Assembly: GCA_947177325.1 (NCBI GenBank)
Contig: CAMWUH010000002.1
Location: 1 to 32,506 of the forward strand
DNA: 32,506 bases
Reading direction: 5' to 3'
DNA from: an uncultured Bacteroidales bacterium
GTDB lineage: Bacteria; Bacteroidota; Bacteroidia; Bacteroidales; Muribaculaceae
The notes below the pieces were generated by a model, which ran no database searches, was not told the DNA's origin, and worked only from the letters and a program-made list of their open reading frames with translations. Made by a program: the position numbers and the translations under genes. This document shows positions 8,136 through 16,556 of this stretch, one piece after another; position 1 is the first letter of the stretch, and every line of letters begins with the position of its first letter.

Positions 8136-10204
8136 GGCTCTTTAGGTGATTGATAAGTAGTTGCGGTTGAGAAAGCTTCGAGAAGCTCCGGAGAGAATTG
8201 AAAGATATCGTTAGGGGAGGTAGGGCGGAACGGGGTTAGCCAGCGGAAACGCTGGAGAAACATATTGGCCGGTTTGGCCAAAAACAGTGGAGTGACTGTT
8301 GCATTGGTTTCTGACCATAGGCGCATGTGGGTGATTGCGTTGTTGGCGAAATCGGCCGAGAGATAAGAGCTTTCGATGTGCATCATTTTGTTGATAGTTG
8401 AGTCGCTCTCCTCGGGGAAGGTGATTGCCAGCACGTTGCCACTGACGTCGAGGTGTGACAGGGCGCCGTTGGTGAAAAAGGCGTCCATCTCTTTGCCGGC
8501 AAGCTGATTATAGTATCCCTCCTCGATTTCTTCAATCATAAAGGCGTTTTGGATAATGTGGGCGCGCTCAGCCGTGGAGTCGTTAAATTTAATCTTTATA
8601 AGGTCGCCGAGCACCTGACGATTTTCGCTCCAAACAACCGGGAAACGGTCCATATATAGCATTGAGTCGGCCGAAACGAGGGTCATTGAGTCACATAGAC
8701 CTTGAATGTCAGAGCGGTAAAACTTTACCTTCGGAGCAGCCACAAGATAGTGGACAGTGTCAAGTTGCTCGCGCTGCACAACGGTAAACAGCGGCAGAGA
8801 GTCAACTACGGCTTGGGGAAGCGCTACTGTGTCGGTAGCCGATGATGCTTCAGTGGCAGTAAAAGCTGCGGAGTCAGATTCAGCCGTTTGCGAGGGTGTC
8901 GATTGCCGGCGAATGGTCCGACGGCGTTTGGTTGGAGTGGGTGAAGCGGTTGCCGGATCTGAAATTGGCTCTGTGGCTGACTCGTTAGATGCGTCTGCGT
9001 TCTCAACCGAAGGGAACGAAACCGATGAACCGGCAAGGCCGTCAGCAGGGAAGGTCGAAGTAGCTTCGGCAACGCTATCCCCTGCAATAGCGACACTGTC
9101 GGCAGCAAGGGTAAGGCTGTCGGCAGGAATGGGGATTGAGTCGGTTACCATGCGGAGCACTTCGCGGCGGAAGGTACGGATGGTGTCGCCGTGAAGATGT
9201 AGCGTATCGGCCGTGGAGTATTCAATGGCGTAAGCGTGTCCGGTAACGTAGGCAGAATCCGTTGGCTCAAAGGCGTAGCCATAGTCGCCGCGGAGGATAA
9301 CATGGTTGGTTGTGTCGTTGATTTCAACATTGCCCCACCCCTCGCCGATACCGAGCTCGCGTGTATAATTGAGAGTATCGCCGGTGAGGGTATTTCCGTT
9401 TTTATACACCACAGTTGAGCGGTCGTATAGTTCTGACCGCGTGGTTTCAGTGTTATAAATTCCGTTGGAGGTCAGAATATGTCCGTCGCGATTGGTCACT
9501 ACCGACGGGGCCACGAGCATAGCCACGTGGGAGAGCGTGTTGTAGTAGAGATTATCTGTTACGATGGTCAGAGTGTCGTCTTTGTTGAGCGATGTTAGTT
9601 TAACTCCCTCGCGAAAGGTAGCTTCCTTAGTCGACGGAGAGTATTCGCCTTCGAGCGAAGTCAGGCGATTTTGGTTATCAACCAATGTGCCTCCGATTTC
9701 ATAATAGCCCAGATCGAGGTCAAGGTTATAGTTAAACTCCTCGGTGGTGAGCGTTACTTCGCGGTTGATTAATCGGGCGGGGTGGCCGGGATACCCTATA
9801 AGAGTTGCAAGGCGTTGAGGTTCGTCGTAGTGGAGTGTATCGCCATAGATAAAGAGGGTGTCACCCTGCTGCATTTTGACGTTGCCAAAGGCGTCAAACG
9901 AGCCTGTGGCGTCGAAGAAGTGTGCGCTGTCACACCACATAAACATGCCGTCGCGGCGAAATCTGACATCACCCGTGAGCACTTGGAAGTCGGTTCCGGC
10001 CGATGAATGGAGCTTGTCGGCATGCTCCAGAAACACTCGCGAGGGGTCATGACGGTTGGCCGAGGGGATTGACGGAGCAATAGGCGCAGTGTCACGAGCC
10101 GGAAGCTTCTGCTTGCCTCCCGACGAGGGCGATGGGCGCATGCCGGCGGCAAAAGTTACCACTAACGCGAATATGGCTGACAGGGCAAGTAGCTGACGAC
10201 GCAT
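7901..10204 (-). CDS. OstA-like (LptA/LptD N-domain type) envelope protein
   Basis: A 767-residue exported protein with an N-terminal signal peptide (residues 1-21). Residues about 55-340 are beta-strand-rich OstA/LptA-like sequence (VLTGDVRFRRDGMFMWCDSA, GDTLHYDE, TLTGDTLNYTRELGIGEGWG), the fold that holds lipid A chains during LPS transport. Residues about 350-465 are a low-complexity Ser/Ala/Asp/Thr linker, then a second OstA-like block to about residue 685 (VKFYRSDIQGLCDSMTL, WLTPFRPTSPNDIF). The last 78 residues are Pro/Ser/Thr-rich and are encoded over the start of the M18 gene in the +1 frame; they look like overprinted, not conserved, sequence. ATG at 10204 follows the surA stop directly (TAAATG). 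Likely role: LPS transport across the periplasm together with SurA-folded outer-membrane proteins. Confidence 0.85.
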   Translation of the reverse strand: MRRQLLALSAIFALVVTFAAGMRPSPSSGGKQKLPARDTAPIAPSIPSANRHDPSRVFLEHADKLHSSAGTDFQVLTGDVRFRRDGMFMWCDSAHFFDATGSFDAFGNVKMQQGDTLFIYGDTLHYDEPQRLATLIGYPGHPARLINREVTLTTEEFNYNLDLDLGYYEIGGTLVDNQNRLTSLEGEYSPSTKEATFREGVKLTSLNKDDTLTIVTDNLYYNTLSHVAMLVAPSVVTNRDGHILTSNGIYNTETTRSELYDRSTVVYKNGNTLTGDTLNYTRELGIGEGWGNVEINDTTNHVILRGDYGYAFEPTDSAYVTGHAYAIEYSTADTLHLHGDTIRTFRREVLRMVTDSIPIPADSLTLAADSVAIAGDSVAEATSTFPADGLAGSSVSFPSVENADASNESATEPISDPATASPTPTKRRRTIRRQSTPSQTAESDSAAFTATEASSATDTVALPQAVVDSLPLFTVVQREQLDTVHYLVAAPKVKFYRSDIQGLCDSMTLVSADSMLYMDRFPVVWSENRQVLGDLIKIKFNDSTAERAHIIQNAFMIEEIEEGYYNQLAGKEMDAFFTNGALSHLDVSGNVLAITFPEESDSTINKMMHIESSYLSADFANNAITHMRLWSETNATVTPLFLAKPANMFLQRFRWLTPFRPTSPNDIFQFSPELLEAFSTATTYQSPKEPWKQTPSLAPSSPSSMPQSATSLPPTQLPDSSDPSDLPSLTPPTSGILNEEETTLSEPTIPQSSPSASEPEQQPTATE

Positions 10205-11560
10205 TTATTTTTTACCTTTCTGCCACCCTTCATACTGAAATTCACAGTTGTCCCATCCTGGCTCGATGCGCACATAGGTGTCGGCGATTTTCTTCGAAAG
10301 CCACTGACGCAATTTCTTTTCGCGGGCAGAGCTTTCATACATTGATTTGAGGGCCTGATAGTCGTCGGACAGGTTGGCTCGGTGGGCATCAACACGTTTC
10401 GACAGCTTCACGATTGCAACAACCTCGGCATTGCGGCTGTCGCGCATGATAAATGGCTCGGAGATATCGCCCGGTTGGAGATTGGCCACGGCTTTAGCCA
10501 CTTCCTGGGGCAATTGACTCATCTCGAAGCGAATGGTACCATCTTCATTGACCATTTGACCGCGGTTGTTGCGGGTGTCTTTGTCTTGCGACAGATAGGG
10601 AGTAGCCTCTTCAAAAGTGAATTTTTCAGCAAGGATATCTGCTCGAATAGAGTCCAGGCGATGGGTGGCGGCAATGAGGTCGGCCTCGGCCACTTTGGGG
10701 CGCAGCAGAATGTGGCGGGTGTTGATGCGGTCGCCACGCTTCTCGATGAGCTGAATAATGTGGTAACCATATTGGGTTTCAACGATTTTCGACACCTTTG
10801 ACGGGTCGTTGAGATTGAAAGCCACGGCAGCATATTCAGGTTCTAAATGGCCTCGGCCGAGGAAGCCGATTTCGCCACCTCTGACGGCCGAGCCTTTGTC
10901 TTCGCTATAAAGAATTGCAAGTGTAGAAAAGCTTGTGCGGCCCGAATTAACTTGTTCGGAGAAGTCGCGCAAGCGGGCTTTTACATCTTCGATCTCCTGG
11001 CGGGGAATGTCGGGGTTGATGGTCAGAATCTGCACCTCTACCTGCATCGGCACCATCGGAATTGAGTCGGCCGGCAGATTGTTGAAGTAGCGGCGCACGT
11101 CGTTGGGCGTTGTCTTGAGGTCCTTGGTAAGCGACGACTGCACCTGGCTGATGCGGTAGTTATTGCGCATATTATCGGCCAACTGCTGGCGCACTTCGGG
11201 GAGCGATTTGTGAAAATATTCCTCGATTTTTTCTTTGGTGCCGAAGTTTGTGATAAGCATATTGATGCGCTGCTCAACCTGTTGCTGCACCATTGACTCC
11301 TGTACCTCTACAGTGTCGATTTCAGCTTGATGGAGATAGAGTTTTTCTACGGCAAGCTGTTCGGGTAACACGCAGTAAGGATCGCCCGGAATGGTAGTGC
11401 GGTCATAGATAGTCTGCTGATAGAGCTCTTCGATATCGCTCTTATAGATTGGTTGGTCGCCCACAGTCCAGGCAACTTCGTCAATGATATTGTTTTGGGC
11501 GAAAGCCGCAACGCAAGTGAGGGCGAAGGCCCAGATGAGGGTGAATTTACGTAGTTTCAC
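10205..11560 (-). CDS. surA: SurA-type periplasmic chaperone / peptidyl-prolyl isomerase
   Basis: A 451-residue exported folding factor. A signal peptide (about residues 1-21, ending AAFAQ) is followed by the helical SurA N domain (about 25-170, starting IIDEVAWTVGDQPIYKSDIE). A first parvulin domain (about 172-280) has GGEIGFLGRGHLEPEYAAVAF and ETQYGYHIIQLIEKRG; a second, degenerate one (about 285-395) starts NTRHILLRP. SurA escorts unfolded beta-barrel proteins, including the LPS translocon LptD in enterobacteria, which fits the OstA-like gene directly downstream. First gene of the minus-strand operon; the stop abuts the next ATG. The symbol is by family resemblance. Confidence 0.9.
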   Translation of the reverse strand: MKLRKFTLIWAFALTCVAAFAQNNIIDEVAWTVGDQPIYKSDIEELYQQTIYDRTTIPGDPYCVLPEQLAVEKLYLHQAEIDTVEVQESMVQQQVEQRINMLITNFGTKEKIEEYFHKSLPEVRQQLADNMRNNYRISQVQSSLTKDLKTTPNDVRRYFNNLPADSIPMVPMQVEVQILTINPDIPRQEIEDVKARLRDFSEQVNSGRTSFSTLAILYSEDKGSAVRGGEIGFLGRGHLEPEYAAVAFNLNDPSKVSKIVETQYGYHIIQLIEKRGDRINTRHILLRPKVAEADLIAATHRLDSIRADILAEKFTFEEATPYLSQDKDTRNNRGQMVNEDGTIRFEMSQLPQEVAKAVANLQPGDISEPFIMRDSRNAEVVAIVKLSKRVDAHRANLSDDYQALKSMYESSAREKKLRQWLSKKIADTYVRIEPGWDNCEFQYEGWQKGKK

Positions 11561-11624
11561 GATTTTGGATGAATGGTTTACGATAATCGGCCGTAGCCTT
11601 TCAGCTTCCGGGCCTTATAAAGTG

Positions 11625-11632
11625 CAAATTTA
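11625..11632 (-). promoter_or_regulatory. -7 box of the surA operon
   Basis: TAAATTTG on the minus strand, about 65 bases before the surA ATG. No good -33 match is seen at the expected distance. Confidence 0.4.
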
Positions 11633-11697
11633 GTGATTTTTACTAAAAGAAACTCTATCAGTCGAAAAAATTGCAACACTTTTTCAACAGTTTAACA

Positions 11698-11718
11698 CTT
11701 AGACCCGCTTAGACCCGG
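11698..11718. repeat. Tandem CTTAGACCCG pair
   Basis: Two exact 10-bp copies of CTTAGACCCG (11698-11707, 11708-11717) between the surA promoter and the TPR-gene terminator. They share the CTTAG core with the 9-bp repeats at 19708 and 24902. Confidence 0.5.
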
Positions 11719-11746
11719 TTAAATAATTCAATCGGATCATATACGG

Positions 11747-11789
11747 CAACACCCCCTCTCCCGGATGTCGGCGGGGAAAGGGGGTGTTG
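11747..11789 (-). terminator. Terminator of the TPR-protein operon
   Basis: CAACACCCCCTCTCCC (11747-11762) pairs with GGGGAAAGGGGGTGTTG (11773-11789) across a 10-base loop. It lies 31 bases beyond the TPR gene stop. A clear T-run after the stem is absent, as is common in Bacteroidota. Confidence 0.75.
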
Positions 11790-11820
11790 TATTACGTTGT
11801 TTCGTATGAGAAACTATGAT

Positions 11821-13428
11821 TTATTTAAGAGATTCTACGAATGTGCGGAGCTCAGCGTTGTCGGGATTGAGTTCGAGCATTTTGCCGAAGTATAGCTTGG
11901 TGTTGTAGGTATCTTTCTGACCGAGATAGTATTTACCGAGTTGGTTGTAGATAAATGAGAGGTCAGATTTGTGCTTTGCAACCCCGTCTGATTCTTTGTT
12001 TACGTTGTTGAGAACGTCGTTGAATGCAGCCACGATGGGCTCGGTTACTTCACCGCCGTTGCCGATAAGCATCAAGCGAGCTTTTGTGATGAGCACTTGA
12101 TAGTTGTCGGGAACTTTTTGGTTAACGATTTCAGTAGCTTCGAGGCCTTTGGTTACGTATTGGTTGCGGAGCTCGGGAGTTTCGGCGGTTGCAGCAGCAT
12201 TTTGGTAGCGACGAGCGAGAATCATCAAGTCGTTGGTAACATAGTCGCCGGCGTCGATAAAGCGTTGTTGAGCTTCGGCAGCTTTGCCATACATTTTAGC
12301 CTGGGTGTAGGCGTCGGAGAGTTGGGTAAGCAATTTGGCACGGTCGGGCACCAATTCAACAGCTTTTTCATATTGGATTACTGCCAATGAGTCTTGACCG
12401 AGGTCGAAGAGTACGTCGCCATAGGTAGTGAAGTCGTTGGCTGTAAATTCACCTGCTTTGCTCGCGGTGAAGGCTTGGCCCTTTTGAGCGGCTTCTTCGT
12501 TTTGCTTCAGAGCGGCGAGGTTGAGGAATTCCATGCGGCGCATGTAGAAGTTGTTGGGGTCTTCCGACAAGATTTTGCGAGCAAGGGCGAGCGATTGGTC
12601 ATAGTTTTTACCGAAGTAAAGGAGACCTACGTAGCGCTGTTCGTCGCGTTTGAAGTGGTTGGGGTTCTGGATATATTTGCCATATTGCTCGGCAGCGAGG
12701 GTATATTGGTCGTTGTCGTAGTATTTTTCAGCTAATTCGCGTTGAGCCAAGGCTGAGTTAGGCTGAAGTTCAACAAGGCGTTTGATGCCATTGATGGCAA
12801 ACTGGCGGTTAACGGGGAAATATGTGCGGGCATATTTCACGTAAGCTTCGGGGTGGTTAACCTCGGGGTCAAGGTTCATAGCCATTTCGTAGTAACCGGC
12901 GGCTTCGCCCACATTTGAGGGGGCAAGCATATCAGCTTCAAGGATATAGATAGCGGGGCAATTTTTATTGGCTTTCTTGGCTTCGGCAAGAGTTTTCTCG
13001 ATATCTTTGGCATATTTTACGGGGTCAGTGTTGTAATAAGCGCGAGCGATATCGGTGAGCATGATAGCGTTTTTCTTGTCTAACGATTTGGCTTGCTTAA
13101 AGGAGTCAGCTGCTGCAGAAGCGTTGTTTTGGTTGAGGGCGAGCTCACCAAGACCTACATAGTTGAATGCGTTTTTGGGGTCGGCTGCGATACCTTCTTC
13201 AAAGAATGTGCGGGCAGCGTTGAAGTTGTCGGCTTGCAGAGCCACTTGACCGAGGTAGTATTTAGCGGTAGCCACATCGGTAGTGGGGTCGTTGAGGGTG
13301 CGGGTCAAGATGATTTCAGCTTCTTCGGGCTGGTCGGCACGGAAGTATTGAACACCATCTTTGAAGCCTTGAGCAGAGGCGATAGCTGCGCCTGCAATAA
13401 GGCAAGAGAAAAGCAATTTAATTTTCAT
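11821..13428 (-). CDS. Exported tetratricopeptide-repeat protein
   Basis: A 535-residue protein with a signal peptide (MKIKLLFSCLIAGAAIASAQ). The rest is helical repeats of TPR type across residues about 20-530; clear units include AKYYLGQVALQADNFNAART, FNYVGLGELALNQNNAS, the LAEKYYDNDQYTLAAEQYGK unit and LGKYYLGQKDTYNTKLYFGK. TPRs are protein-binding scaffolds, so it probably works in the periplasm as an adaptor. It lies downstream of the PstS-like lipoprotein gene with a 299-base gap that contains a weak hairpin and its own -7 box, so it may be partly independent. From memory, a TPR gene of this kind often ends the exbB-exbD-tonB-pstS-like cluster in Bacteroidota. Specific function unknown. 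Confidence 0.85.
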   Translation of the reverse strand: MKIKLLFSCLIAGAAIASAQGFKDGVQYFRADQPEEAEIILTRTLNDPTTDVATAKYYLGQVALQADNFNAARTFFEEGIAADPKNAFNYVGLGELALNQNNASAAADSFKQAKSLDKKNAIMLTDIARAYYNTDPVKYAKDIEKTLAEAKKANKNCPAIYILEADMLAPSNVGEAAGYYEMAMNLDPEVNHPEAYVKYARTYFPVNRQFAINGIKRLVELQPNSALAQRELAEKYYDNDQYTLAAEQYGKYIQNPNHFKRDEQRYVGLLYFGKNYDQSLALARKILSEDPNNFYMRRMEFLNLAALKQNEEAAQKGQAFTASKAGEFTANDFTTYGDVLFDLGQDSLAVIQYEKAVELVPDRAKLLTQLSDAYTQAKMYGKAAEAQQRFIDAGDYVTNDLMILARRYQNAAATAETPELRNQYVTKGLEATEIVNQKVPDNYQVLITKARLMLIGNGGEVTEPIVAAFNDVLNNVNKESDGVAKHKSDLSFIYNQLGKYYLGQKDTYNTKLYFGKMLELNPDNAELRTFVESLK

Positions 13429-13511
13429 CGGTATTATTAAATTTTATGTTTTTTATGTTACTATTGTGAGATAAAACGAGCGACACGACTGTCTGCTCTG
13501 ATTGTTTCACG

Positions 13512-13519
13512 CAAATTTA
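13512..13519 (-). promoter_or_regulatory. -7 box of the TPR gene
   Basis: TAAATTTG on the minus strand, 84 bases before the ATG at 13428. A TTTTG further up is only 12 bases away, not the usual 19, so the match is partial. Confidence 0.35.
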
Positions 13520-13591
13520 ATAAAAAAATATCAAAACCACTATGCCGTTGCGATTTTTTCTGATGCTTTAAGATTTTTTTATGAAAATAGC

Positions 13592-13621
13592 TGCCCCACC
13601 GCGATATTGAGCAGTGAGGCA
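13592..13621 (-). terminator. Possible weak terminator after the PstS-like gene
   Basis: TGCCCCAC (13592-13599) pairs with GTGAGGCA (13614-13621), 7 of 8 pairs, followed on the minus strand by an A/T-rich run. It sits 107 bases after the PstS-like stop codon. Confidence 0.3.
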
Positions 13622-13727
13622 ACCGGGAAATTGAGAACAAAAGAATAATTTCAAATTAATTGCAGGCACGAAAGTTCATTGCTCATTTGAGCTTGGACCG
13701 GCTCCTTGGCAATGGAATGGGAAGATA

Positions 13728-14705
13728 TTACTCAATCTGAACGATGCGCGGAGTTATCGCTCCGGGGAGCACTCCGGTGGTTTGGATAAGTTTCTGGCCG
13801 GTGAAGCCGGTAACAAAGGCGTAGAAGGCTTGCTGGAGCGAGCCGGTGTAGCCGGTTACAATCATGTAGACTTTACGCACCAGGGGATATGAACCGTCGT
13901 AGATATAGGCCTGGTAGGGCTGATAGCCGTAGACTTCACCCTCTTTGGCCACGGGGAGCACTTTCACTTCAGGGCTGAAGGTGGTGGTTGTCACCTCTTC
14001 GACTTGCGAGTCGTTGTATAGCTCTTCGGCGGTCATATTGGCTTTAGACATATCTGATGATACCCAGCTGACACCAATAATGCCTATTGCGCCCCGGAGT
14101 TTCTGTACATCGTCAAAAACTCTAGCGTTGGAGTTTTGAGCAAATACGTTGCCTTGGATATCGGCCCCGTCGAGCAACTCTCGCTTGAGATAGTTGATGG
14201 TTGAGGAGCCTTGATAGTCAAAGAGCACGGTGATTTCGCCGGTAGTATTGGAGCTGTCGAGTTGACTCCAATCTGTGTAGGTGCCGTTAAGTATTTTGCG
14301 GAGTTGGTCAACCGAGATTTGGTCGATAGGGTTCTGGTCGTTGCATATAATGGCGATAGCGTCGACGGCAATCATGGTTTCGCGCGGAGTGCGCTTTTGA
14401 GCTTCGAGCAATTGCTTTTCGCTCGGGGTCAATTCACGATTGGCCACAATGAGATTGACGTTTTTATTCATCAGCGAGTCAAAACATTCGTCCTCGGGCA
14501 TGTAGCGTGCCATGATGGCAGCATCGGGGTATTGAAACTCAAACACCGGGATAATCTGCTCCATCACTTTCTGAAACGTTTCGTCGCAGGCAATGATTGC
14601 CGAGCCACTGATTGATTTCTCGATCTTTTTAGGTTGACACGAACTCATGGCCACCATCGAAATGGCCGCCATGAGCGTATATTTAAATATTGATTTCATA
14701 AACAC
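13728..14705 (-). CDS. PstS-like substrate-binding lipoprotein
   Basis: A 325-residue predicted lipoprotein with lipobox SMVAMSSC and lipidated Cys23; a second Met at position 3 is an equally good start. The body has the PstS-like periplasmic-binding fold: SISGSAIIACDETFQKVM near the start, VDAIAIICNDQNPIDQIS with KILNGTYTDWSQL in the middle, and LVRKVYMIVTGYTG near the end. Classical PstS delivers phosphate to PstCAB, but no permease or ATPase gene is nearby. The neighbours are a two-helix membrane protein 5 bases upstream and a TPR protein downstream. In related genomes, as I recall, this set follows tonB, so a role tied to the Ton system or envelope sensing is as likely as phosphate uptake. 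The ligand is unknown. Confidence 0.85.
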   Translation of the reverse strand: MFMKSIFKYTLMAAISMVAMSSCQPKKIEKSISGSAIIACDETFQKVMEQIIPVFEFQYPDAAIMARYMPEDECFDSLMNKNVNLIVANRELTPSEKQLLEAQKRTPRETMIAVDAIAIICNDQNPIDQISVDQLRKILNGTYTDWSQLDSSNTTGEITVLFDYQGSSTINYLKRELLDGADIQGNVFAQNSNARVFDDVQKLRGAIGIIGVSWVSSDMSKANMTAEELYNDSQVEEVTTTTFSPEVKVLPVAKEGEVYGYQPYQAYIYDGSYPLVRKVYMIVTGYTGSLQQAFYAFVTGFTGQKLIQTTGVLPGAITPRIVQIE

Positions 14706-14710
14706 GCGGA

Positions 14711-14992
14711 TTATTCTTCTTCATTATTGACATGACCGGGAACTGTTTTGGGATTGCCAAGAGTGTCATAAACTCGCCAACCTCTAAATACACCGTAAAT
14801 CAAAAAGATGGGACCTGCTACCCAACGGAACCATTGAGGAAGATTCATGGTGGCGACATTCCACCAATCAAACAAGAGCAATAAGCCTACAAAGATGAAG
14901 AATAGCGCCATAAACAAGGCGAAGAAAATTCTGAGATAGTGGGGAGTAGCGTTTTTCTGCTCGGGCACTTTGAAATGACGATTATTTTCCAT
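14711..14992 (-). CDS. Small two-helix membrane protein
   Basis: A 93-residue protein with a polar N terminus, hydrophobic helices at about 21-42 (FFALFMALFFIFVGLLLLF) and 54-70 (FRWVAGPIFLIYGVFRGW), and an acidic tail. It is first in the operon and only 5 bases separate it from the PstS-like gene, so it is surely co-expressed with it. I do not recognise a named family. The aromatic second helix and the GWRVYDTL motif recall small proteins seen next to Ton-associated genes in Bacteroidota, but this is only a recollection. Confidence 0.75.
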   Translation of the reverse strand: MENNRHFKVPEQKNATPHYLRIFFALFMALFFIFVGLLLLFDWWNVATMNLPQWFRWVAGPIFLIYGVFRGWRVYDTLGNPKTVPGHVNNEEE

Positions 14993-15098
14993 AGTGACAA
15001 AATTTAAATTGTTGAAACGAATTAGGGTTAACGTAATTGTGAGAGACCTAAACCGAAGTTATCGGTTAAATATTCAATCTCCTTTTATCTTTTTAACA

Positions 15099-15106
15099 CA
15101 AAGGTA
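15099..15106 (-). promoter_or_regulatory. -7 box for the two-helix/PstS-like/TPR operon
   Basis: TACCTTTG on the minus strand matches TAnnTTTG, about 105 bases before the ATG at 14992. It lies just before the -33 element of the divergent rarA promoter, so the two promoters overlap. Confidence 0.45.
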
Positions 15107-15117
15107 GCAAAAAAGGT

Positions 15118-15148
15118 TTTGTCGTTAAAGCAACATTTCCTATATTTG
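15118..15148 (+). promoter_or_regulatory. Bacteroidota-type promoter of rarA
   Basis: TTTG (15118-15121), 19 bases, TATATTTG (15141-15148): a full match to the -33/-7 pattern. The start site would be near 15155, leaving a leader of about 15 bases before the GTG start. Confidence 0.7.
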
Positions 15149-15170
15149 TTGTAAAAAGTTTAGTTTATCT

Positions 15171-16475
15171 GTGGAATCCACCAATAAAATACTTCCCCCC
15201 TTGGCTGAGCGGCTTCGCCCCCGCTCGCTCGACGGCTACATAGGCCAATCGCATCTGGTTGGTCCCGGCAGCATATTGCGCCGAATGATTGATGCCGGCA
15301 ACATATCATCTTTTATATTATGGGGGCCTCCGGGCGTGGGTAAAACCACCTTGGCCCGAATCATTGCCAACACTACCCAATCGCCGTTCTACACCCTTAG
15401 CGCCGTAACAGCCGGAGTCAAAGATGTGCGCGAAGTGATTGACCGTTGCAAAAAAGATATGCAAGGCATGTTTACCAAAGGGCGCCCTATATTGTTTATC
15501 GACGAAATCCATCGCTTCAGCAAGTCGCAGCAAGACAGTCTGCTCGGAGCTGTTGAAAGTGGTATCGTTACGCTCATCGGTGCCACAACGGAAAATCCAT
15601 CGTTTGAGGTCATTCGCCCTCTGCTCTCCCGCGCCCGCGTCTACACCCTCAAGCCACTCGAAGCCCCCGAACTGCAGAAGCTGCTTGACCACGCCATCAG
15701 CTCCGACGAGATTCTCAGCCGACGCAACGTGGAGGTGAAGGAAACCACTGCCCTGTTCCGCTTTGCCGGTGGCGACGCCCGCAAGATGCTCAACATTCTC
15801 GACCTCATTGAGCAGTCAACCCCGGCCGGACAGCCTATGGTTATCTCCGACGAAATAGTCACCGACCGCCTCCAGGAAAACCCTCTCGCCTTTGACAAAG
15901 ACGGCGAGATGCACTACGACATCATTTCAGCCTTTATAAAGAGCATACGCGGAAGCGACCCCGATGCGGCCGTCTACTGGCTCGCCCGAATGATTGCCGG
16001 CGGTGAAGACCCGGAGTTTATAGCTCGCCGACTGGCCATAGTGGCAGCCGAGGATATCGGCCTTGCCAACCCCAACGCTCTGCTACTGGCTAACGCCACA
16101 TTCGACATTTTGCGCAAAATCGGTATGCCGGAGGGGCGCATCCCCCTGGCCGAGTGCACCGTTTATCTCGCCCTGTCGCCCAAAAGCAACTCTGCCTATC
16201 TGGCCATTGACCGAGCCTTGGCCAAAGTCAGGGAAACAGGCGACCTTCCCGTGCCACTACACATTCGCAACGCACCTACCTCGCTGATGAAGCAGATGGG
16301 CTACGGCCACGACTATAAGTATGCCCACGACTATCCGGGCAACTTCGTGGTGCAGCAATTTCTCCCCGATGCCCTCACTGAAGAGCGTTTCTGGAACCCA
16401 TGCAACAACCCATCCGAAGATAAGCTCGCCGCTCTCCACTATCAGCGCTGGGGTAATCGTTTCAACAAAAAATAG
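15171..16475 (+). CDS. rarA: Replication-associated recombination protein A (RarA/MgsA AAA ATPase)
   Basis: A 434-residue clamp-loader-like AAA+ ATPase that acts at stalled replication forks. LAERLRPRSLDGYIGQSHLVG opens the AAA domain; Walker A WGPPGVGKTT is at 51-60, Walker B ILFIDEIHRF around Asp111-Glu112, and sensor 1 is in LIGATTENPSFE. The C-terminal tetramerisation region includes DPDAAVYWLARMIAGGEDPEFIARRL and IGMPEGRIPLAECTVYLALSPKSN. There is no ATG between the promoter and the conserved start, so GTG at 15171 is the initiator. An 81-base gap with no terminator leads to the SPFH gene. Confidence 0.95.
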   Translation: MESTNKILPPLAERLRPRSLDGYIGQSHLVGPGSILRRMIDAGNISSFILWGPPGVGKTTLARIIANTTQSPFYTLSAVTAGVKDVREVIDRCKKDMQGMFTKGRPILFIDEIHRFSKSQQDSLLGAVESGIVTLIGATTENPSFEVIRPLLSRARVYTLKPLEAPELQKLLDHAISSDEILSRRNVEVKETTALFRFAGGDARKMLNILDLIEQSTPAGQPMVISDEIVTDRLQENPLAFDKDGEMHYDIISAFIKSIRGSDPDAAVYWLARMIAGGEDPEFIARRLAIVAAEDIGLANPNALLLANATFDILRKIGMPEGRIPLAECTVYLALSPKSNSAYLAIDRALAKVRETGDLPVPLHIRNAPTSLMKQMGYGHDYKYAHDYPGNFVVQQFLPDALTEERFWNPCNNPSEDKLAALHYQRWGNRFNKK

Positions 16476-16556
16476 CATCCCGGCGTCTCCCCTATCTCCA
16501 TTCTCTGCCGCAGCATGACACCTCATTTTTAACTTTAACATACCCTCTTAACAATT

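Noticed and set aside
8757..9194. 145-codon open frame antisense to the OstA-like gene
   Set aside because: It mirrors the Ser/Ala/Asp low-complexity linker and has no features of its own.
13681..13692. Small GCTCA-TT-TGAGC hairpin as terminator of the PstS-like gene
   Set aside because: A 5-bp stem with a 2-base loop and no T-run; the hairpin at 13592 is the better candidate.
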